Assembly (NCBI GenBank): GCA_050742155.1
Contig: JBOGFC010000008.1
Location: 1 to 22,289, forward strand
Direction: 5' to 3'
Source: JBOGFC01 sp050742155
Lineage (GTDB): Bacteria; Actinomycetota; Acidimicrobiia; Spongiisociales; JALYHC01
Length of the DNA stretch: 22,289 bases
In this document: positions 1-7,041 of the stretch, piece after piece
Position numbering within the stretch: the stretch's first letter is position 1
How the letters are laid out: each line of letters opens with the position of its first letter
Notes under the pieces: model-generated
Told to the model about the DNA's origin: nothing
Databases searched by the model: none
What the model saw: only the letters and a program-made list of their open reading frames with translations
Program-made: the position numbers and the translations under genes

Positions 1-170
1 GCACGGTACCAGTCCACCCCGCGCTCGAAGTGGTTGTCGAAGAAGTGCAGCTCCTTCTGCTTCGACAAGAACACGTTGGGATGGGCCCGGAGGTAATGGG
101 TCAGGGAGGTGGTTCCGGAGCGACCCGCTCCCACGATGATGAAATTGGGAAGACGACCTGCCGGCTGCAC
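1..170 (-). CDS. Sulfotransferase, N-terminal part (truncated by window edge)
   Basis: The gene runs off the left edge, so only about 56 N-terminal residues are visible. They contain LPNFIIVGAGRSGTTSL, the P-loop-like 5'-phosphosulfate-binding motif of PAPS-dependent sulfotransferases, followed by the KELHFFD and RGVDWYR motifs typical of carbohydrate (heparan-sulfate/NodH-like) sulfotransferases. The GTG at 170 is chosen because GGGAGG lies 8 bases upstream (179-184) and because the N-terminus then matches the paralogue at 20689-21516 (38 of 52 residues identical by eye). It lies 57 bases downstream of the glycosyltransferase on the same strand and is probably co-transcribed with it. The acceptor is unknown; a sugar hydroxyl or amine is likely by family. 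Confidence 0.88.
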   Translation of the reverse strand, partial: MQPAGRLPNFIIVGAGRSGTTSLTHYLRAHPNVFLSKQKELHFFDNHFERGVDWYR

Positions 171-227
171 CCCCGGGGCCTCCCGCTCTGGACCGCAGGA
201 TGGTAGCCACCCGTCCAGTCCGTTCGG

Positions 228-1142
228 TCATCCGCCCAGGAAGTAGTACTCCTTGCGGCCCATTCTTCCCGCCAGCCCGTCGAGAGTGGCCCGGAACCGG
301 GCTCGCACGCGGTCGAGCTTGTGGTCCTCCCGGACAAGTGTCCGCCCGATCGCCACCGCCGACCTGACCGGGAACTCGATGGCTGCCAGCGGCCGCCGCC
401 GCAGGTGCACCTCCAGGTAGATGCGGTTGCGAGTGCCGTAGTACGTCCTTGCCACGCCGGGCTTGATTCCACGGCGCCGCCGGCCCAAGTTCCGGTGCCG
501 GACCACCGCCCGGAGATCATGGAGCACGAGAAATCCGGCATCGATCAAGCGCAGCGCGTACTCTCGATCCTCCTGCCCGACGAAGAAGTCCTCTCGCAGC
601 AGACCGGCCTCCCGGATCGCCTGCACAGACAGGAGGGATGCATTGAAGGTCATACGCCGCCCCCTCCTGACGGGGCGGGGCTCTCGAACGGCAGGTGCGC
701 CGGGGAGGTCCTGTCGGGGGACGACAGTTCCGATCCGAGCCTTCTCCGGATGGCTGGTGGCCGTCTCCAGCAGCAGCTCGAGGCAGGAGGGTGTCGGCGT
801 GCTGTCGTGCTCGAGCGCCCAGATGAACTCACAGCCGGGGACCTGCATGGCTGCCCTCCACCCGGCGTTGTGTCCCGATCCGACCCCCACGTTCTCATCC
901 AGGAAGAGGACGTCAGCGTCCCCCGACTGCTGGAGCCGTTCCAGGTAGTCAACCGAACCGTCGGAGCTGGCATTGTCCACCACGATCAAGCGATCCGGTC
1001 GGGAGCGCTGCCCTGCCACCGCATCCACCACCTCCTTCAGCGTGGGGAGGGAGTTGTGGCTCAAGACCACGGCCGTCAGGCGGGCGGAGCGACGCAGGGG
1101 TCCAGGCAGGCCCTGCTCCACGGGCGAATGGTCGGCGGCCAA
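228..1142 (-). CDS. Family 2 glycosyltransferase (rhamnosyltransferase-like)
   Basis: The protein of about 304 residues has the GT-A fold signature of GT2 enzymes: an N-terminal LTAVVLSHN strand, VVDNASSDG near residues 54-62, ENVGVGSGHNAGW, an EHDS variant of the metal-binding DXD near 111-114, and FFVGQEDREYALRL, the ED acceptor-side motif. It resembles WbbL/RfbF-type rhamnosyl- or other deoxysugar transferases, which extend a surface polysaccharide from a nucleotide sugar at the cytoplasmic face. The open frame continues upstream through the divergent gene, so the start is uncertain. A TATAGT -10 box at 1150-1155 favours the TTG at 1142; GTG at 1151 or 1121 is possible. The truncated sulfotransferase follows on the same strand. 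Donor and acceptor cannot be read from the sequence. Confidence 0.88.
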   Translation of the reverse strand: MAADHSPVEQGLPGPLRRSARLTAVVLSHNSLPTLKEVVDAVAGQRSRPDRLIVVDNASSDGSVDYLERLQQSGDADVLFLDENVGVGSGHNAGWRAAMQVPGCEFIWALEHDSTPTPSCLELLLETATSHPEKARIGTVVPRQDLPGAPAVREPRPVRRGRRMTFNASLLSVQAIREAGLLREDFFVGQEDREYALRLIDAGFLVLHDLRAVVRHRNLGRRRRGIKPGVARTYYGTRNRIYLEVHLRRRPLAAIEFPVRSAVAIGRTLVREDHKLDRVRARFRATLDGLAGRMGRKEYYFLGG

Positions 1143-1149
1143 TGCCTCC

Positions 1150-1155
1150 ACTATA
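1150..1155 (-). promoter_or_regulatory. Candidate -10 box (TATAGT) of the glycosyltransferase gene
   Basis: TATAGT on the minus strand lies 7 bases before the TTG at 1142, the spacing expected for a leaderless transcript. The same AT-rich tract (ctatat on the plus strand) could serve the divergent gene starting at 1213. No convincing -35 box is seen. Confidence 0.4.
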
Positions 1156-1212
1156 TGAGCAGCTGGCTGAGAGCCCGACGAGCCCCGCGATCTCCTCGCC
1201 ACCGGAGGTAGT

Positions 1213-1818
1213 GTGAGCAGCACGGAAGAGAAACTGGAAACCCCGCTCAACCTGCTGGCCAAGCTCGAACCCGTCTTCGCGGTGCTGGTTTGGGCGACCC
1301 TTTTGACGATCGCCTGGGTGTGGGTGGCGGAGATCCCCTTCTTGGTAGCTTTACCCATCGCGGCGGTGGCGGGCAGTGCGGCCGCGGTCGTGGGAGTGCT
1401 GGTCTCGAGGAAGTTCCCGGAAGACCCGGTCTCGCTGCGGCGATACAAGGTGGCAGCGGTTGGCGTTCTCTCCGCAATCGGTGTTTTCGGTGTTTGGGGT
1501 GCGGCCCGGCTGAGCTGTTGTGAGCCGGCAGCGGTGACGCTGGCTCTGGTCGGAGCTTCCGTCGCGAGTGTCATCTCCTACCGCCTGGCCTGGTTCGGTC
1601 CTCCCCCCCACGCCTGGCGCGTCCGAGAAGGTCCCTTGCGTCGGACGTCGCCTTGGCGGTTGGGACTGGTCGGCCTGCCGGGTGTGCTGGTCTTCGGACT
1701 TCTCTTCGCCCTGTCGCCGGAGCGTTGGACGGTCGCCATCGTCGGACCGGTAGCGGGGGCTGTGATTGGAGGCACCATACGGCTTCTCGTGGCCGAACCA
1801 GATGAGGAAGGTCATTAG
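1213..1818 (+). CDS. Integral membrane protein, about six helices, unknown function
   Basis: The 201-residue protein has about six hydrophobic segments (roughly 18-38, 42-66, 80-98, 103-126, 150-167 and 172-190) separated by short Arg-rich loops, including a RRYK stretch and a longer cytoplasmic-type loop with GPPPHAWRVREGPLRR. No enzyme or transporter motif was recognised. The GTG start at 1213 follows GGAGG (1204-1208). It is transcribed away from the glycosyltransferase, and a sulfotransferase lies downstream on the same strand. It may be a small polytopic accessory of the envelope or glycan pathway, but nothing in the sequence proves that. The coding call rests on hydrophobicity, the ribosome-binding site and absence of a better opposing frame. 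Confidence 0.75.
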   Translation: MSSTEEKLETPLNLLAKLEPVFAVLVWATLLTIAWVWVAEIPFLVALPIAAVAGSAAAVVGVLVSRKFPEDPVSLRRYKVAAVGVLSAIGVFGVWGAARLSCCEPAAVTLALVGASVASVISYRLAWFGPPPHAWRVREGPLRRTSPWRLGLVGLPGVLVFGLLFALSPERWTVAIVGPVAGAVIGGTIRLLVAEPDEEGH

Positions 1819-1990
1819 GCTCCCGACTCCGAGATGGGGCGACACACATGTGCCGCACTTCAAGCCGGGCTCCCAAGCGGGTGATCCGATGTCCGAACCT
1901 CTCGGCTGCGGTGGTTTGGGGCTCGGGATCCGCGTAGGGACCGCCCGGTGTCAATGCCGGCCACGACCGGCCTTCTGGCGGGACGCGCGT

Positions 1991-1996
1991 TAGGGT
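1991..1996 (+). promoter_or_regulatory. Candidate -10 box (TAGGGT) for a leaderless start
   Basis: TAGGGT ends 9 bases before the GTG at 2006. No Shine-Dalgarno sequence precedes that GTG, so a leaderless transcript is the simplest reading. Confidence 0.4.
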
Positions 1997-2005
1997 CGTG
2001 CCGAA

Positions 2006-2848
2006 GTGTCCGGCCGCCTCACGTCCCATGGACGATCAAGACGGGACATCCCGTTCCTCTATCTCCGCTCGCTGGTGGGATCCCTACGGAACCGTCGGCT
2101 CTTCGACGACGTGGAAGCCTTTGTGGCGTTCGTCGGTTACGAGCGGAGCGGGAGCACCCTCCTCGGATCGCTTCTCAATGCCCACAGGCACGCGGTCATC
2201 TCGCACGAGCTCAACGTCCTTCGTCTCCTGGAATGGCCTTTCGGCCGTGAACAGATCTTCTCTCTGATCCTCGAGAGGGAGGCCCAGTTCGGGATCCGAG
2301 GAAGGAAGTCGGCGGGCTACCAGTACTCCGTGCCGAACCAGTATCAAGGACGGTTTGAGCGGCTGCAGGTGTTGGGAGACAAGCGCGCCGCGGCGACGAG
2401 TTGGCAGCTGCGTACAGACCCTTCTTACGTCGGACGCCTCAGGTCCATCGTTCGCGTGCCCCTGAGGTTGATCCACACTGTCCGCAACCCCTTCGACAAC
2501 ATCAGCACGATGGCCGCTCGCTATGGGTGGACACTCGATCGGGCGGCGGAGATGTACTTTCGCTTGTGCGAGGGAGTGGCTGCGGCGCGGTCGATGGTGA
2601 CCGACCAGGAATGGGTGGAGGTACGACACGAAGACCTGGTAGCCAATCCTCCGACAACCCTGATGGGTGTCTGTGACCTGCTCGGTCTCGAGATCGATGA
2701 TGGTTACCTGACCGATTGCAGCAGCGTCGTGTGGCCGGATCGCAAGAAAACTCGATTGGATCAGCCGTGGTCTGAGGCGCTGGTTGGATCGGTTCATGAG
2801 TCGATGGCCCCCTATCCGTGGTTGAACGCCTACTCGTTCGACGACTGA
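2006..2848 (+). CDS. PAPS-dependent sulfotransferase
   Basis: The 280-residue protein has the two PAPS-binding motifs of the sulfotransferase superfamily: VGYERSGSTLLGSLLNAH (residues 43-60, 5'-phosphosulfate loop) and RLIHTVRNPFDNIST (154-168, 3'-phosphate motif). VEVRHEDLVANP further on is the usual second-half motif. It should transfer sulfate from PAPS to a hydroxyl or amine of an unknown acceptor. The sequence is divergent from the NodH-like pair at the window edges and is closer to the generic Sulfotransfer_3-like group. The start is taken as GTG 2006 because of the -10 box just upstream; the GTG inside LRSLVGSL is an alternative. It ends 17 bases from the convergent adenylation-domain gene. 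Confidence 0.87.
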   Translation: MSGRLTSHGRSRRDIPFLYLRSLVGSLRNRRLFDDVEAFVAFVGYERSGSTLLGSLLNAHRHAVISHELNVLRLLEWPFGREQIFSLILEREAQFGIRGRKSAGYQYSVPNQYQGRFERLQVLGDKRAAATSWQLRTDPSYVGRLRSIVRVPLRLIHTVRNPFDNISTMAARYGWTLDRAAEMYFRLCEGVAAARSMVTDQEWVEVRHEDLVANPPTTLMGVCDLLGLEIDDGYLTDCSSVVWPDRKKTRLDQPWSEALVGSVHESMAPYPWLNAYSFDD

Positions 2849-2865
2849 GGGGAGCCGCGAGATGG

Positions 2866-4434
2866 CTACCCGACTGCCAGCGCCTGGCGGTCGATCTTGC
2901 CGGTGGAGGTCTTGGGGAGGGCATCTCGGAACTCGAAGGACTCCGGGACCATGTAGCGGGGCAGGCGGGCGGCGCAGAACTCCACCAGCTCCCCTTCGGT
3001 CAGATGGTCTCCGGAGGCCACGAAGGCCTTGAGCCGGTTGGAGATCATCTCGTCGGGGATGGCCACCACTACGCACTCCACCACCTGCGGATGGGTGTTG
3101 AGGGTCGTCTCGATCTCCCCGAGCTCGATGCGGTAGCCGCGGCTCTTCACCTGGTGGTCCTGACGGCCCAGGAACCGGTAGTTGCCGTCGTCTTCCTCGA
3201 CCACCAGGTCGCCCGTCCGGTACACGAGGCCCGGGCCGAAGGGGTTGGGGACCAGCCGCTGGGCGGTCTTCTCGGGGTCTCCCCAGTAGCCCTGCATCAC
3301 GGTGGCTCCCCGCACCAGCAGCTCGCCCACCTCCCCGGGAGGGGCGAGGCGGCCGTCCTCGGTGACGACCAGCGTAAGGTCATTGGCGATCGCCTGGCCG
3401 ATGGGGATGTCCCCCCCGGCCGGGTCGGGCGGGGCCGGTACCCGGTAGGCGGTGCAGACGTTGGTCTCGGTGGGCCCGTAGAGGTTGGCGAACTCGACGT
3501 GGGGGAGCAGCGCCATCAGCCGGGCCAGGTACTTGGAGGGGAACACCTCCCCGGCGAAGAGCATGGTGCGCAAGCTGGGGAGGGACCCCGTCTCCAGCCC
3601 GCCGTGCTCGGTGAGCATGATGAGGATGGAGGGCACCGAGTACCAGACGGTGATTCCCTCCCGCTCGATGAAGCGGGCCACCTCGATCGGGAACACCGAC
3701 AGCCGGGAGGGCACCAGGGCCAGGGCGGCCCCGGCCAGGGAGGCGGCGAACAGGTCGAAGATGGACAGGTCGAAGTGGAAGGGCGCATGGCCGGAGAGCC
3801 GATCGTCCGACCGCACCCGGAACTCGTCCACCGCCCACTCCACGAAGGCCAGCCCGTTGCGGTGGGAGAGCATGACCCCCTTGGGGACCCCGGTCGAGCC
3901 GGAGGTGTAGAGGATGTAGGCCAGGTCGGCGTCGATGGTGGGGATGGGCGGAGGCCTCTCCGGCATCGGGGCCAAGGCGGCCGCCGTGACCACCTCCACA
4001 TCGGCCGGGGAGGCCTCAACTCGCTCCTCGGACGAGTCGAGGACCAGGAGAGTCCGCAGCGGGGCCCCCTCGGCCCGGAGCTCGTCCCACTTGCGGCTCA
4101 TCTTGGCGCCGGTGACCAGGCAGCTGAGGCCGCAGTCGGCGGCGATGTAGCCCAGCCGGGGGGCAGGAGCGCGGGGGTCGAGCGGGACGTAGGCCGCCCC
4201 GGCCTTGAGGATCCCGTAGATCCCCACCACCGCCTCCAGCGACTTCTCGAGGCAGAGGCCTACCCGGTCGCCGGGCGAGATGCCCAGTTGGTGGAGCAGA
4301 TGGGCGAGGCGGTTGGCCTGGGTGTCTAGCTCGGCATACGTCATGCGGCGGGCGCCGTCGGCCACCGCCACCTGGTCCGGGTGACGGGCCGCCGAGGCCT
4401 GCAGCGGGTGGTGGAGCAGGTAGCGCAGGGTCAC
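2866..4434 (-). CDS. Free-standing adenylation domain, predicted L-prolyl-AMP ligase (PltF/RedM/CloN4-like)
   Basis: This 522-residue member of the AMP-binding superfamily carries all NRPS A-domain cores: YILYTSGSTGVPKG (173-186), HFDLSIFD (220-227), NLYGPTETN (317-325), YRTGDL (405-410), GRQDHQVKSRGYRIELGEIE (423-442) and PKTSTGKIDR (507-516). Aligning by hand to the GrsA pocket gives D222, L223, F226, Y265, L292, A294, L318, V326, C327 and K513. This DLFYLALVC(K) code is the one remembered for proline-activating enzymes of pyrrole pathways. The protein ends just after core A10, with no fused carrier or condensation domain. The GTG start overlaps the dehydrogenase stop by four bases (GTGA), implying translational coupling. 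It should activate L-proline with ATP and load a separate carrier protein, which is not visible here. Confidence 0.93.
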   Translation of the reverse strand: MTLRYLLHHPLQASAARHPDQVAVADGARRMTYAELDTQANRLAHLLHQLGISPGDRVGLCLEKSLEAVVGIYGILKAGAAYVPLDPRAPAPRLGYIAADCGLSCLVTGAKMSRKWDELRAEGAPLRTLLVLDSSEERVEASPADVEVVTAAALAPMPERPPPIPTIDADLAYILYTSGSTGVPKGVMLSHRNGLAFVEWAVDEFRVRSDDRLSGHAPFHFDLSIFDLFAASLAGAALALVPSRLSVFPIEVARFIEREGITVWYSVPSILIMLTEHGGLETGSLPSLRTMLFAGEVFPSKYLARLMALLPHVEFANLYGPTETNVCTAYRVPAPPDPAGGDIPIGQAIANDLTLVVTEDGRLAPPGEVGELLVRGATVMQGYWGDPEKTAQRLVPNPFGPGLVYRTGDLVVEEDDGNYRFLGRQDHQVKSRGYRIELGEIETTLNTHPQVVECVVVAIPDEMISNRLKAFVASGDHLTEGELVEFCAARLPRYMVPESFEFRDALPKTSTGKIDRQALAVG

Positions 4435-5576
4435 AGGCCCATGCCCCGGGCGATCAGGTTCTTCTGCACCTCCGAAGTGCCGGAGTAGATGCGGGCGGCG
4501 ATGGCGTCGCGGAGGTCCCGCTCGATCTCAGACTCGGACATGTAGCCGTACCCGCCGTGCACCTGGATGGCGTCCAGGCTGGACTGCACGAAGCTCTCGG
4601 AGAGGAACAGCTTGACCATCGCCGACTCGGTGGTCGTGGGCTTCCCCTGGGCCTTCAGCCAGCCGAGGTGATAGAGGAGCAGCCGCCCGGCCTCCAGGCG
4701 CACCTTCATGTCCACCAGCCGATGGGCGACCGCCTGGAACTTGCCGATCGGCTGCCCGAACTGGCGGCGTTCCCGGGCGTAGGCGACGGCTTGCTCCAGC
4801 TGCCGCTGCATGGTCCCTACCGAGCCGGCCAGGATGCAGCCCCGCTCCCAGTCCATCGAGTGGTTGAAGATGGCCATGCCGGCCCCGGCCGGTCCGAGCA
4901 GGTTCTCGGAGGGGATCCGGCAGTCGGAGAGGACCAGCTCGCTCATCGGCGAGGTGCGCAGGCCCATCTTGTGGAAGGGCTGGCCCACCACCAGGCCCGG
5001 GGTGTCCCGCTCCAGGAGGAAGGCCGAGATGCCGAAGGCCCCCTTGCTGCGGTCGGTGGAGGCGAACACCACGAACAGGTCGGCCACCGGGGCGTTGGTG
5101 ATGAAGGTCTTGGAGCCGTTGAGGAGGTAGCCCTCGTCGGTGGGCCGGACCAGCGTGGAGAGGCTGAAGGCGTCCGATCCCGAGGCGGGCTCGCTCATCC
5201 CCTGCACTCCGATGAGCGAGCCGTCGCACAACCCGGGCAGGTACCGGCGCCGTTGCTCCTCGGAGCCAAAGCGCAGGATAGGAATCTCGCAGGACCACAT
5301 GTGGGCGTTGAGGGAGAAGATCAGCCCGTTGTCCCGACACCCGTAGCCGAGCGCCTCCATGGCCAGCATGGTGGTGAGTGGATCGGCGCCCTGGCCGCCG
5401 TACTCCTCGGGAACGGGCAGGCCCTGGATGCCGAAGTCGGCGCAGCGCCGCCAGGTCTCCCGGTGGAAGGTGCCCTCGGCGTCTCGTTGCAGCAGGTCCT
5501 TGTTGAGCTCCCGCTCGGCGAACTCGACCACCGCCTGCCGGAAGCTCCGCTGCTCCTCGGTCCACTCAAAGTCCAT
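4431..5576 (-). CDS. Acyl-CoA-dehydrogenase-family flavoenzyme, predicted L-prolyl-carrier-protein dehydrogenase (PltE/RedW/CloN3-like)
   Basis: The 381-residue protein is a full-length acyl-CoA dehydrogenase: MSEPASGSD (127-135), FITNAPVADLFVV (158-170), RRQFGQPIGKFQAVAHRL (270-287) and VHGGYGYMSESEIERDLRD (339-357). The base found in medium-chain enzymes (Glu before GT near the C-terminus) is Ser365 here (IYSGTSEVQ). Glu244 in MDWERGCILAG sits where isovaleryl-CoA dehydrogenase has its base, which fits the prolyl-PCP dehydrogenase subgroup. The expected reaction is FAD-dependent oxidation of prolyl-S-carrier to pyrrole-2-carboxyl-S-carrier. It sits between the halogenase (39-base gap) and the prolyl ligase (4-base overlap). 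ATG 5576 follows a GGGGGGAG sequence. Without the neighbours, a fatty-acid or amino-acid catabolic role would be the alternative. Confidence 0.92.
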   Translation of the reverse strand: MDFEWTEEQRSFRQAVVEFAERELNKDLLQRDAEGTFHRETWRRCADFGIQGLPVPEEYGGQGADPLTTMLAMEALGYGCRDNGLIFSLNAHMWSCEIPILRFGSEEQRRRYLPGLCDGSLIGVQGMSEPASGSDAFSLSTLVRPTDEGYLLNGSKTFITNAPVADLFVVFASTDRSKGAFGISAFLLERDTPGLVVGQPFHKMGLRTSPMSELVLSDCRIPSENLLGPAGAGMAIFNHSMDWERGCILAGSVGTMQRQLEQAVAYARERRQFGQPIGKFQAVAHRLVDMKVRLEAGRLLLYHLGWLKAQGKPTTTESAMVKLFLSESFVQSSLDAIQVHGGYGYMSESEIERDLRDAIAARIYSGTSEVQKNLIARGMGL

Positions 5577-5615
5577 GCCCGGCTCCCCCCGGAGCGCCTG
5601 CCGCCGTCCGGGAGC

Positions 5616-6866
5616 TCAGCCCGCCCCCGCCTGGGCGGCCGCCTTGGCGTTGATCCTGCGCATCGCCAACAGCCCCGGGGAGACCTCGTCCTCGTAGATC
5701 AGGCCCCCGAAGATGTCGAGCATGTCGCCCCCGTAGTCGGTGTGGTGGAGCATGTACCCCCAGCCCAAGGGGTTGTTCCAGAAGGCGTTGATGAGGTCCT
5801 CGACCACATCCATCCCCCGATCGCACAGCCGCTCGTACGCCGCGAACGGATTGGCCAGCTCGCGGTACCGGCCCTCCAGGTAGCCGCCGATGAACTCGGC
5901 GGCCTTCTCCGCCTCGGAGATGGCCAGGTGGACCCCGAAAGAGAAGAACGGGTCGATGAAGCGGTGGGCATCCCCGACGGCCAGATATCCCTTGCCGGTG
6001 AAGTCCCGGATGGCGTAGGAGAAGTTGGCGGTGGCCTCGACATCTTCGGCGAGCTCGATGTCCTCCACCCGCCGGGCCAGGTCCGGATTGAGCTCCCGCA
6101 GCTCCCGTAGGAAGAACTCCTCCTTGGACTCCTTCTTGGACCTGTAGTAGCTGGAGGGGGTGACCACCCCGATCGAGACCACCTCCGGGTCGATCGGTAT
6201 GAACCAGGCCCAGTAATCGACCTGCTGGTAGAAGAGCAGGGTGTTGCCCTGGTCCGGGCCGGGATCGCGCTCGGCGCCCGCCACGTGCGTCCAGACGGCG
6301 ATCTGGCTGGCGTAGCGGCCTCGTTCCTTGCGACCGGCCACCCCCAGGCCGGAGAGCCAGGTCTTGCGCCCGGAGGCGTCGATCACCACCTCTGCCTCGA
6401 GGTCCTCCGTCTCTCCCTCGCGGGTGGCGACCCTGACCCCGCGCATCGTTCCGTCGTCGTCGACGAGCGGCTCGGTGGCGTTGCCGTGGATGAACCCGGC
6501 CCCCCGCTGGATGGCTGCCTCGAGGAGCATGTGGTCGAAGTCCGAGCGGCGCACCTGCCAGGTGGTCACCTCCAAGCGAGGACCACCGGCGTTGCGGGCG
6601 CTGACGGGAACGAAGAAGGAATTCTTCCCCCCTGTGCTGACCACCTTCCCGCCGTACTTCACCGGGTACCGGCGGCGGTTCATCTCCTGCTCGAAACCCA
6701 GTCGTCGCATGGTGTTGGCGGCCCAGCCGGTCATGGACTCGCCCACGTGGAAACGCGGGAAAGCCTCCTTCTCCACGATGATCGAATCGATGCCGCGCTC
6801 GGCGAGGAACATGGCACTGGCCGAGCCGGCCGGCCCTCCCCCGACGATCGCCACGTCTGTTCTCAC
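5616..6866 (-). CDS. FAD-dependent halogenase (pyrrole/PltA-like), predicted
   Basis: The 416-residue flavoprotein begins with a Rossmann FAD motif (VAIVGGGPAGSASAMFLAERG, residues 5-25), then FPRFHVGES (36-44) and, at 219-224, WAWFIP, the WxWxIP motif diagnostic of flavin-dependent halogenases. GDAHRFIDPFF (298-308) is the second FAD motif. Lys70 in PVKYGG lies where the catalytic lysine is expected. Its size is that of carrier-tethered pyrrole/phenol halogenases, shorter than tryptophan halogenases. Chlorination of pyrrolyl-S-carrier with FADH2, O2 and chloride is the predicted role, supported by the downstream prolyl ligase and dehydrogenase. One oddity is FFSFGVHLA where relatives usually show FSSGVHLA, so activity or regiochemistry may differ. 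GTG 6866 follows GAGGGAG at a good distance. A separate flavin reductase would be needed; none is seen. Confidence 0.9.
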   Translation of the reverse strand: MRTDVAIVGGGPAGSASAMFLAERGIDSIIVEKEAFPRFHVGESMTGWAANTMRRLGFEQEMNRRRYPVKYGGKVVSTGGKNSFFVPVSARNAGGPRLEVTTWQVRRSDFDHMLLEAAIQRGAGFIHGNATEPLVDDDGTMRGVRVATREGETEDLEAEVVIDASGRKTWLSGLGVAGRKERGRYASQIAVWTHVAGAERDPGPDQGNTLLFYQQVDYWAWFIPIDPEVVSIGVVTPSSYYRSKKESKEEFFLRELRELNPDLARRVEDIELAEDVEATANFSYAIRDFTGKGYLAVGDAHRFIDPFFSFGVHLAISEAEKAAEFIGGYLEGRYRELANPFAAYERLCDRGMDVVEDLINAFWNNPLGWGYMLHHTDYGGDMLDIFGGLIYEDEVSPGLLAMRRINAKAAAQAGAG

Positions 6867-6971
6867 AACCGCTCCCTCAGCTCACCGCTTGGCCCCGACC
6901 GCGGCGGCGGAATGTGAGCCCTGCCCGGATGAGCCTCCCGATCTTCTCCGCCCCCTACGAGGAACGCCTGC

Positions 6972-7000
6972 ACTCTACCATCCGACGGCCACCGCTGCCA
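6972..7000 (-). promoter_or_regulatory. Candidate sigma-70-type promoter of the pyrrole cassette
   Basis: On the minus strand TGGCAG (6995-7000) and TAGAGT (6972-6977) are 17 bases apart, about 105 bases before the halogenase start. The 175-base gap between the GT4 gene and the halogenase is the longest break in the minus-strand gene run, so an independent promoter here is plausible. The motifs are weak, so this is tentative. Confidence 0.3.
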
Positions 7001-7041
7001 GTGGTATCACGGTGACCGTACGCGCCCAATGTGGTCGTGCC

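Noticed and set aside
2818..4329. Long open frame (about 500 codons) on the plus strand opposite the adenylation domain
   Set aside because: Composition is repetitive Gly/His/Val/Glu-rich without any motif, and the opposite strand encodes a full A domain with every core motif. It is a high-GC antisense shadow.
4557..6110. Plus-strand open frame of over 500 codons opposite the dehydrogenase and halogenase
   Set aside because: It spans two clear genes and their junction on the other strand and has no recognisable domain or sensible start.
5616..6866. Tryptophan halogenase
   Set aside because: At 416 residues it is much shorter than tryptophan halogenases (about 530), and its neighbours supply a pyrrole, not an indole, substrate.
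7009..7019. ACGGTGACCGT short inverted repeat after the GT4 gene
   Set aside because: Only five-base arms around one base and no T tract; too weak to call a terminator or operator.
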